DNA of 64,000 bases from Coriobacteriia bacterium (lineage in GTDB: Bacteria; Actinomycetota; Coriobacteriia; Coriobacteriales; UBA8131), in NCBI GenBank assembly GCA_009784945.1, contig WQXH01000002.1, positions 44,107-108,106 of the forward strand, read 5' to 3'. Both the position numbers and the translations under genes were made by a program. The notes under the pieces are model-generated. The model searched no databases and had not been told where the DNA came from. It saw only the letters and a list, made by a program, of their open reading frames with translations. Below, in pieces: positions 17,292 through 28,200 of the stretch. Position 1 is the first letter of the stretch. Each line of letters opens with the position of its first letter.

Positions 17292-18833
17292 GTGAAAGAC
17301 GAAACTAATCGCCAGCCAGTAACGCTCAGCGATATTAACAATGAATTCTCGCTCGTTAATTCTGCCTCTATGACTCCCGATGCAGACGATGCAGTGCAGT
17401 TTTTCTCCGGCAAATTCGTACCCTTGGAGATGCACCGGGTTACGACGGTCAAACGGCTGTATTTACGCACCATTGATGCCAGAGCTGAGGCCATTACCAA
17501 GGCGGGAAACAACACCTTTTTGCTAGACAACCGCGATGTCTTTCTCGACATGCTTACTGACAGCGGAGTAAACTCCATGAGCATCTACCAGCAGTCTGCC
17601 ATGCAGGCAGCAGACGATGCCTATGCGGGCTCTGCCACCTATTACCGCCTTGATGACGCGCTCAACTTCGTCTTTGGCAAAGACTACTTCTTACCAGCGC
17701 ACCAGGGTCGCGCCTGTGAGCATATTATCGCACGCTGTTTTGTTAAGCCAGGCAATACGGTAATTACCAATTATCACTTTACTACCACCAAGGCTCATAT
17801 TGTGGAAGTCGGAGGCACGGTATACGAGGCTATAGCACCCTCCTCCCTTGATCCCAACCATATTGCCGATTTCAAGGGCAACATGGATCTTGACATGCTG
17901 GCTCTCGAGACCCAACGCGTAGGCGTAGAAAACATTGCTTTTGTGCGCATAGAGGCAGGCACTAACCTTATTGGTGGACAGCCAGTCTCGCTTGCCAACA
18001 TGCGTGCGGTGTCCAAGTTCTGCAAAGAGAAGGGGCTGATGCTGGTCTTTGATGCCTCACTGTTGGCGGACAATCTTTACTTCATCAAGACCCGCGAAGA
18101 GGCTGAGCGAGGTAAAAGCGTACGCGATATCTCACTTGAGATTGCTGATCTTATGGATGTCATCTACTTCTCGGCTCGTAAGCTTGGCTGCGCACGCGGC
18201 GGCGGCATCGTCACCAGTAGCACGCAACACTATGACACCATGAAGCCACTGGTGCCACTTTATGAGGGCTTCTTAACCTATGGCGGCATGAGCGTGCGCG
18301 AGATGGAGGCCATTGCCATTGGCCTGCTTGAGACCTGCGATTTTCATGTGGTCTCGCAAACAGCACTCTTTGTCAAAGCGCTCGTTGAGATGCTCGATGC
18401 GCGTGGGGTACCTTGCGTTAAGCCGCCGGGAGGACTTGGCTGCCATATAGATGCCATGAGCTTTGTTGACCATATACCTCAGGAGCAATACCGTGCTGGT
18501 GCCTTGGCCGCAGCATTCTATCTGATAAGCGGAATTCGAGGTATGGAGCGCGGCACCTTATCCGAAGACAGGAATCCCGACGGGAGCGAGCACTTTGCAA
18601 GCATGGAGCTTATGCGCTTGGCAATACCTCGCCGTGCCTTTACCCTCTCGCAGTTAGAATATGTGGCCGATCGCCTCACTTGGCTCTATGAACACCGTAA
18701 GCTCATAGGCGGCCTAAGGTTTATTGAAGAGCCCGAGGTCTTGCGCTTCTTCTTAGGACGTCTTGAAACAATAGGCACCTGGCAAGAAGAGCTCATCAAA
18801 GCCTTTAAGAAAGATATGCCAAGCGGCTTGTAA
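17292..18833 (+). CDS. tryptophanase/tyrosine phenol-lyase family beta-eliminating lyase
   Basis: PLP enzyme of the TnaA/TPL group, which releases indole or phenol, pyruvate and ammonia from Trp or Tyr. Family blocks seen are PAHQGRACE, DFKGNMDLD, GGQPVSLANMRA, YEGFLTYGG and LMRLAIPRRAFTLSQ. The predicted PLP lysine is K297 in FSARKLGCARGGG, which differs from the SAKKD/SGKKD form of well-studied TnaA and TPL. So the substrate is uncertain and I give no symbol. 513 residues is about 40 longer than E. coli TnaA. GTG start with AAAGGG upstream. glnA follows 15 nt after the stop, so ammonia release and assimilation may be linked. No TnaC-like leader peptide was seen. Confidence 0.8.
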   Translation: MKDETNRQPVTLSDINNEFSLVNSASMTPDADDAVQFFSGKFVPLEMHRVTTVKRLYLRTIDARAEAITKAGNNTFLLDNRDVFLDMLTDSGVNSMSIYQQSAMQAADDAYAGSATYYRLDDALNFVFGKDYFLPAHQGRACEHIIARCFVKPGNTVITNYHFTTTKAHIVEVGGTVYEAIAPSSLDPNHIADFKGNMDLDMLALETQRVGVENIAFVRIEAGTNLIGGQPVSLANMRAVSKFCKEKGLMLVFDASLLADNLYFIKTREEAERGKSVRDISLEIADLMDVIYFSARKLGCARGGGIVTSSTQHYDTMKPLVPLYEGFLTYGGMSVREMEAIAIGLLETCDFHVVSQTALFVKALVEMLDARGVPCVKPPGGLGCHIDAMSFVDHIPQEQYRAGALAAAFYLISGIRGMERGTLSEDRNPDGSEHFASMELMRLAIPRRAFTLSQLEYVADRLTWLYEHRKLIGGLRFIEEPEVLRFFLGRLETIGTWQEELIKAFKKDMPSGL

Positions 18834-18848
18834 TTGTGGAGGGAAGCC

Positions 18849-20279
18849 ATGTTTAACACTTTAGAAGAAGCTCAAGCCTTTTGTTTAGACAATGACATCA
18901 AGATGATCGATTTTATGATGGTCGATGTGGATGGCCGCTGGAGGCATCTAACGATTCCAGTTGAGCGCTTTAATGAAGAGGTCTTAACAGATGGCATTGG
19001 TTTTGATGGCTCAAACTACGGTTATGCACCCGTTGAGAAAAGTGACATGGTTTTTGTGCCCGATCTAAAAAGCGCCTACTTTGATGTTTTTGAAGAGATT
19101 CCCACCTTGGGCATGATTGGCGATGTCTACGTCATCGATCTGCCCGAGAACTCTCGTTTTGATCAGTACCCTCGAAACGTTGTCAAGCGTGCCGAGGAGT
19201 ATATGCAGGAGCTGGGAGTTGCCACTGAGTTTTGCATAGGGCCAGAGTTTGAGTTTCATGTCTTTGATCATGTAAGCTTTGAGGTTGAGCCTTTTGGCTC
19301 TCGCTACGATTTAGATACAGAGCAGGCTGAGTGGAACACCGGATGCATGGACGATAACTTAGGCTACAAGGTTCCGCATAAAGGTGGCTATCACATGGCC
19401 TTGCCTACAGACAGGCTCAGTAGCTTTAGATCGCGCCTTACCATGTTGATGGAAAAGCTCGGTATAGCGGTCAAATACCATCATCACGAGGTGGGAGGAC
19501 CTGGACAAGTTGAGATTGAAGTTGAGATGGGCACACTCCTGGAGATGGCCGACAAAACCATGATGACCAAGTATTTGGCAAAGAACCTCGCCTTTGCAGA
19601 AGGCAAATCTGCAACCTTTATGCCCAAGCCCCTCTTTGAAGAAGCAGGCAATGGCATGCATGTACATATGCATCTCTTTAAAAATGGCAAGCCCTTGTTT
19701 TACGATGAGAAGGGTTACTCGCAGTTGAGCAATACGGCGCTTCATTTCATGGGTGGCATCCTCACCCATATCAAGGCACTTTGCGCTCTTACCAATCCCA
19801 GCACCAACTCCTACAAGCGCCTGGTGCCAGGCTACGAGGCACCGGTGACCATTGGCTTTGCTACCTCAAACCGCAGCAGCGTTATTCGCATCCCTGCCTA
19901 CGCCAAAGGGCCCCTCAAAAAACGCTACGAATTGCGCAACCCCGACTTTACCTGCAACCCTTACTACGCCTTTGCTGCCATCCTTATGGCAGGGCTTGAT
20001 GGTGTTCAAAAAAAGATTGATCCTGTCAAGGAGGGCTTTGGTCCATATGACTTCAATCTGTACGATCTCTCCCCCGAAGAGCAGGCAGATATCAAACAAC
20101 TGCCACGAACTCTGGACGAAGCGCTCGATGCTTTGGAGTCAGATCATGACTTCCTCACCAAGGGCGATGTCTTTTCTCCCCGGTTAATCGAAACCTGGAT
20201 TAAGAGGCGGCGCAAGGAGGCTGCCCGGTACAATCAGCTTCCGCAGCCGGTTGAGTTTGAGATGTATTACGATCTATAG
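18849..20279 (+). CDS. glnA: type I glutamine synthetase
   Basis: ATP-dependent synthesis of glutamine from glutamate and ammonia. Visible are the N-terminal beta-grasp, GIGFDGSNYG, IGPEFEFHVFD (metal Glu), HEVGGPGQVEIEVE, NGMHVHMHL, the ATP/flexible region NPSTNSYKRLVPGYEAP, and SSVIRIPA. A Tyr in NLYDLSPEE lies where type I-beta enzymes are adenylylated. 476 residues. The frame extends upstream to 18834, but the ATG at 18849 has GGAGG 6 nt before it. It sits directly behind the lyase, suggesting one transcript. Confidence 0.93.
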   Translation: MFNTLEEAQAFCLDNDIKMIDFMMVDVDGRWRHLTIPVERFNEEVLTDGIGFDGSNYGYAPVEKSDMVFVPDLKSAYFDVFEEIPTLGMIGDVYVIDLPENSRFDQYPRNVVKRAEEYMQELGVATEFCIGPEFEFHVFDHVSFEVEPFGSRYDLDTEQAEWNTGCMDDNLGYKVPHKGGYHMALPTDRLSSFRSRLTMLMEKLGIAVKYHHHEVGGPGQVEIEVEMGTLLEMADKTMMTKYLAKNLAFAEGKSATFMPKPLFEEAGNGMHVHMHLFKNGKPLFYDEKGYSQLSNTALHFMGGILTHIKALCALTNPSTNSYKRLVPGYEAPVTIGFATSNRSSVIRIPAYAKGPLKKRYELRNPDFTCNPYYAFAAILMAGLDGVQKKIDPVKEGFGPYDFNLYDLSPEEQADIKQLPRTLDEALDALESDHDFLTKGDVFSPRLIETWIKRRRKEAARYNQLPQPVEFEMYYDL

Positions 20280-20398
20280 GCAGGTGTTGACAGAATGCTT
20301 GATCGTCTCACACTTGCCTACTTATATGTTTGACTCGAGACCAAGGTGCGTGTGCTTGGGCTCACTTGATTACCAGTGACTTAAGAGAGGCTGATTCT

Positions 20399-20755
20399 AT
20401 GGAGGCTATCCAAACCGGATGCAAGCGATGCGGCTCAGAGGAATTTGAGCTTATGAATCCCAAGACTGGCGAAGTGATCTGCGCCTACTGCCGCAATCGC
20501 TGGATAGAAACAGCTCTCATCCAGCGCACCGAAACCGAGAAGTTTCTTGCCGAACAGGCAAAGCGTCCCCAGGTCACAGTGGATAATTCCACCGAAACCG
20601 ATAAGCAGCTCATGGATCTTATGACCAAGGCTGCAGGGGCAGCAACCGGAGGCTGTGTCAACAGAGTAGCCAAGGCTGTTGTGCTCATCGTGGTAGTGGT
20701 CATTGCAATAGTTACCCTCTCTTTTTGCGGCCTCTATAGCTTCATGGGCTCTTAG
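20399..20755 (+). CDS. zinc-ribbon single-pass membrane protein
   Basis: 118 residues from the ATG at 20399, with GAGAGG about 8 nt upstream. An N-terminal zinc ribbon (CKRCGSEEFEL...CAYCRNRW, CxxC pairs about 20 residues apart) is followed by a polar linker. The C-terminal transmembrane segment is AVVLIVVVVIAIVTLSFCGL. Likely cytoplasmic ribbon anchored by its C-terminus. No specific function recognised. Confidence 0.65.
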   Translation: MEAIQTGCKRCGSEEFELMNPKTGEVICAYCRNRWIETALIQRTETEKFLAEQAKRPQVTVDNSTETDKQLMDLMTKAAGAATGGCVNRVAKAVVLIVVVVIAIVTLSFCGLYSFMGS

Positions 20756-20849
20756 TTGACGGTATGAACTCTGCTATCAAATGCGCTGAGACCCTTAACG
20801 CAGGCTTCTTTCCCCTGCCTGTATCTCCTGTAGACTGGTAGGAGCAATC

Positions 20850-23675
20850 GTGGCTCATCGAGGCAAACAGAGTCCTTTTGCCCGCAGTGCCCTACGGCAG
20901 GTACGCGATACGCTACCTCGATTTTTGTCGATCTTGCTCATCACTATGATAGGTGTCATGTTCTTTGCAGGACTCAGGCTTACTGGTCCCTATATGCAGG
21001 AATCTGCGGAGCTCTGGTTTGACGAACTCAATTTCATGGACGTGCAGCTCTACTCTACCATGGGCTTTGACGACGACGATATTTCTGCAATTAGCACAAC
21101 TGACGGTGTGCGCCAGATAGCTCCAGGCTACCACGCCAATATGCTGGTCAAAAACGCCTCGCAGGAGATGAGCGTACAGCTTCTTTCGCTTGACGCCCCA
21201 CTTGATGAGCCGCACCCTTCTTCTTCTGCCTCCCCGCTTAACCAACCTTATCTGCTGGATGGCAGGCTGCCCAAACAAGCAAACGAATGCTTGGCAGAAG
21301 AACACTGGATGCACGAATCAGGCAGCGAACTTGGTAGCACGGTACGCTTCTATTCAGGCACCTCTGATCCTTATGGCAGTACACTGGCCTATGATGTTTT
21401 TACCATAGTTGGCGTAGCGTGCACCCCACAGCTGGCATCACCAGAGCGCGGTAGCTCTACCATTGGATCAGGCTACAACAGATTCTTCTTCCTTCTTTTG
21501 CCAGAGGCGTTTACTCTTGAGTTTTACACCACAGTGTATGTGCAAGCTGATCTATCAGACGCCCAGAAGGGAGAGACAGGGTCTGGCTCACGATTTGACC
21601 AGGCATATCTTGATGCGGTAGCGCCTACTGTTGCAGCCCTGGAGGCAACTGCCAGCAAGCGCAGCAAGTTACGTTTTGATTCGATTGTCTCAGATGCTGA
21701 GGCCGAGCTCGCCGATGCGCGCGCCGAGATTGCCCAGGGTTACCTAGACCTTGCTGAGGCTGAGCAAAAACTCAACGAGGTACTCGAGCTCATAGAAGCT
21801 GGTTGGTTAGAGTTGCAAAGCTTTGGGGAGGACTTGGAAGCTTTTAGGGTTGAGGAGGCAGATGCGCGTGCTGAGCTGAGCCAAGCAGAAGATGATGTTT
21901 TCCAAGCCGAGCAAGACCTGCTCGACCTTGAGCCTCCCACCTGGTACGTCCTTGATTTGGAATCCAACTCGGGCTTTAGAAGCTACAAGGAGCAAATTGG
22001 ACAAATGGAGTCGATAGCCGTAATGATTCCCGTGCTCTTCTTCCTCATTGCCGCCTTGGTATCCATGACTTCCATAACCCGCTTAGTCGACAGCGACCGC
22101 ACCATCATAGGTACCTTCAAGGCACTTGGTTATACCAATAGGACGATTACCGCGCGCTACCTGGGTTATGCCTTCTCAGCCTCACTTCTCGGTGGTGTAC
22201 TGGGTATCATCGTAGGCTCTGCGGTTTTTCCCCCGCTTATCTTCAATGCGTTTAGAACTATGTACTCCATAGCACCTGGCCCCATGGTTTTTTCGTGGTT
22301 TTACCTGGTGCTTTCGATAGGGATTGCGCTTCTTTGCACTGTAGGCCCTGCTTTGTTGGTGTGCCTGGGAATTTTGCGAGAGACTCCCGCTTCTGCCATG
22401 AGACCGCTGGCTCCCCCACCAGGCAAGCGTATCCTGCTGGAATATATCAAGCCGCTTTGGCGTCGCCTTTCTTTCTTGCATAAGATTACAGCCCGCAACC
22501 TTCTTCGCTACAAGAAACGAGCGTTTATGACCATATTGGGAGTTGCCGGTTGCACAGCTCTCATGTTCACTGGCTTTGCTTTGAATGACTCGCTCGTAAC
22601 CATAGGTCCAAAGCAGTATAGAGAGCTGCACGCCTATGATATAACCGTGGCCTTTAAGTCCGCTTTAGATGATAACGATCTTGAAGAGCTCTTTGGCTTC
22701 ATAGATAAATCACCCGAAGTGAGCTCCTCTACCCTGATTCGACGAGAAACGGTTGATATCTTGAGCGATGTGGTTACCAAGGACTTGGCGATTATCGTCT
22801 CCTTAGATCCAGCGGAGTTGCAAGAGTATTTCCTGCTGAGACCTCGTGCAGAAGGCCTCTTTTCTGAGGCTCAGCACCATCAGCTTAACAACGCGGGCAT
22901 AATAATGACTGAGCAGATAGCTCGCCAGTTGGGTGTGGACGTGGGCGACATCCTCACATTCAGGAATCTCGACGACGAAGAAGCAGAGTTTACTGTAGGA
23001 GGCATCAGTGAAAACTATGTGTATCACTATGTCTTCATGACTGCTGCTGTGTACGAAGCAGGTTTTGGGAAAGATTATGAGCCTAACCAGATTCTTGGAG
23101 TCTTGACATCCGGTTCTGGCAACGAGGGTTCAATAGAAAATGAAAGCATGGCAGATGGTGAGGACTTGGCAGAAAGTGAGGGTTTGGCTGAATCCCTCAT
23201 GGCGCTCAGTGCGGTATCGGGAGTAAGCTTCTCAAAAAAACTCGCAGACGACTTTGCTTCTATATCTGACGTACTTGAGTTCGTGATGGTCATACTCATA
23301 CTAAGCGCTGCTGCTCTGCTCTTTGTAGTGCTCTTCTCGCTCAATACCATCAATCGTGAAGAGCGTACCCGCGAGCTTGCTTCCATCAAGGTGCTTGGCT
23401 TTCAGAGTCGCGAGCTTGCCTCTTACGTCTATCGCGAGGGGCTGATACTCACGGTGATTGGTATAGCCTTTGGACTACTCTTGGGCGTAGGGCTCGAGCG
23501 CTATATCATCACAACCATCGAGATTGATGTCTTTATGTTTAGCCGTGACATCTTGCTGCCCAGCTATGTCTACAGTGTTTTGCTCACTGCTCTATTTGCC
23601 CTCGTAGTCAACCTCGTGCTCTATCGTCCCCTTACTCGCATAGACATGGTATCTTCGCTCAAGGCAATTGAGTAA
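20850..23675 (+). CDS. ABC transporter permease with two FtsX domains
   Basis: 941 residues from a GTG with TAGGAG upstream. TM1 near 27-47 is followed by a MacB-like extracellular region with a predicted coiled coil (about 270-345: repeated ADARAEIAQ, LAEAEQKL, LSQAEDDVFQAEQ). The first FtsX core has three helices (about 385-515), then come a short loop, another helix (about 565), an extracellular domain and a second FtsX core ending at the C-terminus. This is the long-permease form seen in lipid, peptide or lipoprotein exporters. The usual ATPase gene is not next to it on either side, so the partner must lie elsewhere. Confidence 0.85.
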   Translation: MAHRGKQSPFARSALRQVRDTLPRFLSILLITMIGVMFFAGLRLTGPYMQESAELWFDELNFMDVQLYSTMGFDDDDISAISTTDGVRQIAPGYHANMLVKNASQEMSVQLLSLDAPLDEPHPSSSASPLNQPYLLDGRLPKQANECLAEEHWMHESGSELGSTVRFYSGTSDPYGSTLAYDVFTIVGVACTPQLASPERGSSTIGSGYNRFFFLLLPEAFTLEFYTTVYVQADLSDAQKGETGSGSRFDQAYLDAVAPTVAALEATASKRSKLRFDSIVSDAEAELADARAEIAQGYLDLAEAEQKLNEVLELIEAGWLELQSFGEDLEAFRVEEADARAELSQAEDDVFQAEQDLLDLEPPTWYVLDLESNSGFRSYKEQIGQMESIAVMIPVLFFLIAALVSMTSITRLVDSDRTIIGTFKALGYTNRTITARYLGYAFSASLLGGVLGIIVGSAVFPPLIFNAFRTMYSIAPGPMVFSWFYLVLSIGIALLCTVGPALLVCLGILRETPASAMRPLAPPPGKRILLEYIKPLWRRLSFLHKITARNLLRYKKRAFMTILGVAGCTALMFTGFALNDSLVTIGPKQYRELHAYDITVAFKSALDDNDLEELFGFIDKSPEVSSSTLIRRETVDILSDVVTKDLAIIVSLDPAELQEYFLLRPRAEGLFSEAQHHQLNNAGIIMTEQIARQLGVDVGDILTFRNLDDEEAEFTVGGISENYVYHYVFMTAAVYEAGFGKDYEPNQILGVLTSGSGNEGSIENESMADGEDLAESEGLAESLMALSAVSGVSFSKKLADDFASISDVLEFVMVILILSAAALLFVVLFSLNTINREERTRELASIKVLGFQSRELASYVYREGLILTVIGIAFGLLLGVGLERYIITTIEIDVFMFSRDILLPSYVYSVLLTALFALVVNLVLYRPLTRIDMVSSLKAIE

Positions 23676-23788
23676 ACAAGTATCATGACAGCTTGGAGCA
23701 CCACTTACCAAGAGTTGTCTTTGGGAGTGCAAAGAGCAACCTTTGATCTTGCTGCATGTCGTTTTGCTGGTAGGCTCATTTGCTCGCA

Positions 23789-25006
23789 CTACGAATAGAC
23801 GTCCTTTGTACGCGAAGCCTCACCTGCAAGCTTCCAGTAAAACCACAGTGCTGCATCAAGAAAGAAAGGTTCGAGGACTCTTTTGGCAGCCTTTAGCTCT
23901 GCGATGATGGGGATGTTTTGCGGACAGAGTTTTTCGCAGGCACCACACTCTACACAAGCACTGGGCACATTCTTTTTTCCAGGGGCGCTGGTGACCGCAG
24001 AGGTGACAAACAAGGTCATGGCCGAGATATAACCAGTGACGTAGCGTGCGTTGTAAGCAGCAAAGCAACTGGGTATATTGATTCCTTGTGGGCAAGGCAT
24101 GCAGTAATTGCAGCCACTACAATTCACTTTGTAGGCAGACCTGAAGACATCAACGGCCGCAGCGATGGTAGCATGGTCTTCTTCAGAAAGCATGCCTTTG
24201 CTCGTCTTGAAAGCAGTCTTACTGTTCTCCTCCAGCTGCTCATGGGTGTTCATGCCCGAAAGCACCACCGTAACCTCCGGCTGATCCCAAAGCCATTCGA
24301 GTGCCCAGGCAGCGGGGCTACGGCTGCTGTCTGCCTCCTTGAAGAGTCTTTGTGCCTGTTTGGGAAGACCCGTAGCAAGCTTGCCGCCAAACAAGGGCTC
24401 CATGATGATGACGGCCATGCCTTTTTCATGCGCTTTTATGAGGCCAACACGACCAGCCTGATAGTTCTCATCCATGTAGTTGTATTGAATTTGACAGAAG
24501 TCCCAGTCAAAGGCTTCAAGCAACTCAGGAAATTCCGGCTGGGTGCCATGAAAGGAAAAACCGATTTGCCTAATCTTACCAGCTGCTTTTTGCGCATTGA
24601 TCCACGATCCAATCCCAATTGAAAGCAGCCGATCAAATGAGGCAGGGCTCGAAAGATTGTGAATGAGGTAGTAGTCGATATAGTTGGTCTTGAGGCGGGC
24701 AAGTTGCTGATTGAAATAATGGTCAAAGTCCTCAGCACTTATACATTTGTTATGGGGCAGTTTGGTGGCAATGAATACCTGCTCTCTCTTGCCACTCTTT
24801 TCCAGAGCTTGTCCAAGCACTTCCTCGCTTTTGCCATAAAGATAGGCGGTGTCAAAATAGTTTATGCCCTTTTCAATAGCATCGTTGATGATTCTCTCAG
24901 CCTTACCCCAACCATCCTGGCCCTGACTATTACGTGGCAGACGCATACAGCCAAGCCCCAGTACAGATAACTTGTTATTTGATTTAGGGTCAATGCGGTA
25001 TTGCAT
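23789..25006 (-). CDS. aldo/keto reductase with C-terminal 4Fe-4S ferredoxin domain
   Basis: 405 residues. The N-terminal AKR barrel has LGLGCMRLPR, the catalytic Asp/Tyr of FDTAYLYGKSE, TKLPHNK and YYLIHNL. The C-terminal region has two cluster motifs, CSGCNYCMPCP and CVECGACEKLCP, expected to bind two 4Fe-4S clusters. The group is common in anaerobes, with unknown substrates. The ATG at 25006 has GGGAGGT 5 nt upstream; the frame is open to 25054. It stands alone, convergent with the FtsX permease. Confidence 0.88.
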   Translation of the reverse strand: MQYRIDPKSNNKLSVLGLGCMRLPRNSQGQDGWGKAERIINDAIEKGINYFDTAYLYGKSEEVLGQALEKSGKREQVFIATKLPHNKCISAEDFDHYFNQQLARLKTNYIDYYLIHNLSSPASFDRLLSIGIGSWINAQKAAGKIRQIGFSFHGTQPEFPELLEAFDWDFCQIQYNYMDENYQAGRVGLIKAHEKGMAVIIMEPLFGGKLATGLPKQAQRLFKEADSSRSPAAWALEWLWDQPEVTVVLSGMNTHEQLEENSKTAFKTSKGMLSEEDHATIAAAVDVFRSAYKVNCSGCNYCMPCPQGINIPSCFAAYNARYVTGYISAMTLFVTSAVTSAPGKKNVPSACVECGACEKLCPQNIPIIAELKAAKRVLEPFFLDAALWFYWKLAGEASRTKDVYS

Positions 25007-25288
25007 TGCTACCTCCCGATTGGTTAGGCAATTGCTTGCAGCATGAACATGCACTCACTCGTAGGAACAAGAATACCGTAAGTTGCCCAGTAATGGCCTT
25101 TTGGTTTCTAGCTTGATTTATACAGCGCCTTGGCAGCAAAGTGGCGTGTAGGATGTCTTTTCTATCTCTAGCGTAAATAATATGAGTCTACTATTGCTTT
25201 TGTTCGTTTCTAGGCGTATGATATGGCTATTGGTTCATTTATAGAGAGGTGCAGAGCCTTTCCTTGGGTATGAAGTAGGTGTTTTTAC

Positions 25289-28200
25289 ATGCGTATGAAA
25301 GCCACCATAATCATAATCCTCATAGCCTTTGCGGTGACTGCAGCTAACTTGGGCACCAGCTTGGTGCTCACCCGCCAAAGCCTTACGGAGACTATGGGCA
25401 AGGACATCTCCTTGGCGCTCGATATTGCCAATGATCTCGTGTCTACCAAGATTAGCCTGTACAAGTCCAACGCACATACTATTGCTGAACGCCTTCATCA
25501 TGCAAGTACTCCTGTCCAAATGGAAAGTATCATGCATGAGCAACTTGCGGAGTTTCCCGATTTTATTGCTCTGGCAGTTTTTGACACACAGGGTATGGTG
25601 GCTGAATACGGAAACTCCCCCAGTGTCACACATTGGCTCGAGAACAGTGTGTATATGCAAAATGCCTTTAAGGGGCTCACCGTTATCTCCACAACCAGAA
25701 TCAATGAGGCTACCGGGGAGTTGATAATGCATATATGCTCGCCTATGGGCTCAGATCATGTTCTCTCGGTGACCTTTCCGGGGATGATCTTTACCGAATT
25801 GCTCGAAGACTACAAGCTCTGGAATACCGGCAACATCTTCATCATCGATGAGGAAGGCACTGTTATTGCGCATGCTAATCACGAGTATGTGACTTTGCGA
25901 GTCAATTTCATTGACACCCTCATGGCCTCGGGCACAGAAAGCGATAATGCAAATCTTCTTACTCTGCTGGGAGAGACGAGGGGACTCGGCACCTATGCCT
26001 ATGGTGGTGTGACCTATCAATGCGCTCATGCACGGGTATTGGCCTCGGAGTTAGGCTGGCGCATTGCATTGGCGGTGCCGTTGGAGGAAAGTCCGGTGGC
26101 GCAGGTGCAAGACAGGCTTTTCTTGCTTGCAGTTTTGTTTTTCATGTTGAGCGTCATTGTAGCGCTCTTTATCTCAGGATTTTTAGCAAGGCCCTACAAG
26201 AGGATTACCGAGCAAAACCACCGCCTTGAAGAGTTAAATGAGATCACCAGGTCTCAGGCAGACAAAATACAGGAGGCAAACCAGGCCAAAAGCAACTTTC
26301 TCGCGAGCATGAGCCATGAGATGCGTACGCCTCTCAACGCAGTTATTGGCCTGTCCGAGCTCGTTATGCACGACGGCGAGGCAGCCGAAGAAACTGAGGA
26401 TCGGCTTAGTAAGATTCATTCCTCTGGCATGACTTTGCTCGGCATAGTCAACGACATCCTCGACATATCCAAAATCGAGTCAGGAAAGTTTGAGCTGCAT
26501 CCTGTCGAGTATGACACCCCCAGTCTGATTAACGATATTGTCACCTTAAATGTCATTCGAATCAGAGAAAAGCCCATTGTCTTTTCTCTTAAGGTAGATG
26601 AAGAGCTGCCGAGGTATCTCTTTGGAGATGATTTGCGAGTCAAACAGGTGTTTAACAACCTTCTCTCCAATGCCTTTAAATATACGCATGCAGGCACCGT
26701 AGAGTGGTCGATGGGCTTTGAGCAGTGTGATAGTGAAATTGTGCTCGCCTCCAGCATCAAGGACACTGGTATCGGCATCAAGGATGAAGACATTCCCAAG
26801 CTCTATAAAGATTACAGCCAAGTGGATGCTCAGGTAAACCGCTTGTCGGAGGGCACTGGGCTGGGGCTCTCGATCACCAAGCGTTTGGTAACTATGATGG
26901 GCGGCACCATTGAGGTGGCAAGCGTGTACGGCGAGGGCTCAACTTTTACTGTGCGCCTGCACCAAAAACTTCTATCTGATGAGCCTATTGGCAAGGAAGT
27001 AGCTGATAATCTCATGGGCAATCGTTATGCCGCCTCAAAACGCGGGCAACGTGCTGGCTTTGTACGCATTGACCTTTCATATGCACGGGTACTTGTGGTA
27101 GATGACATGCCCACCAATCTGGATGTAGCAAAAGGCATGATGGCACCCTACGGCATTCAAACGGACTTTGCATCCAACGGCTTGCAGGCAGTTGAAATGA
27201 TGAGAGCAGGCACGCCGCGCTACGACGCAGTCTTTATGGATCATATGATGCCAGGTATGGACGGGGTTGAAGCCTTGCGGGTTATTCGCGAGGAGATTGG
27301 TGGCACTTATGCGCAAACCATTCCCGTTATTGCGCTGACCGCCAACGCTATAGCAGGCACCGAAAAGATGTTTCTTAGCCGCGGGTTTGATGCTTTTATC
27401 TCCAAGCCCATCGACATCTTACAACTTGATTCTGTGCTACGCCAGTGGGTGAGAAATAAAAACTTTGAGCAAAGGTACGCCGAGGCCAGTGACACTTGTC
27501 ATAAAAATGTTGAGCAGGGCGACGAAGTGTTGCCTGTACATAGGTTGGATAGTTATGCGCCGTTAGGAAAAGGGCAGCTTTGCAATGGAGAATGCACTGT
27601 GCCCAAGCCCCCAAAGGAACAGCCAGGAGATGAACAGCTGGATGATGAACAACCAGGCGATGTGCAGCTGGTTGATGAGCAGCTGGATGAGCGGCCTCGC
27701 AAAACGCAGCTCGGTAATTGGCAGCAAAGAAGGGCACCAAGCAGCGAGATGGATGGCGAGGGGCTCACGGCATTGCCTCTTGGCGGCATAACAATCGATG
27801 GTATAGATATTGCCTACGGCTTAGAGCGCTTTGCTGGTGGCGAAGAAGCCTATGTGCAATTGTTGCGGTCCTACCTCAGTAACACTCGTTCCCTGCTCGA
27901 TGAGATAGCTCGCCTTTTGGATATGGAGGATCTGGAGGGCTACGCCATAGTTGTGCATGGGATTAAAGGTGCAAGCTATGGCATGGGTGCAAGGTGCATT
28001 GGTAAGAAGGCCGAGCAGCTGGAGCGTTGGGCTCATGAGGGTCATGCAAAGCGAGTATTTGCAGAAAACCCTGGCTTTGCAACCTCGCTACGCAGTTTGT
28101 GTGATGCCATTGACCAAGCATTGCTCTGCTACCGCCAGACGAGAGTAAAGCCATGCAAGGCTGCTCCTGACCCACTGCTACTTGAGAATTTGTGGAATGC

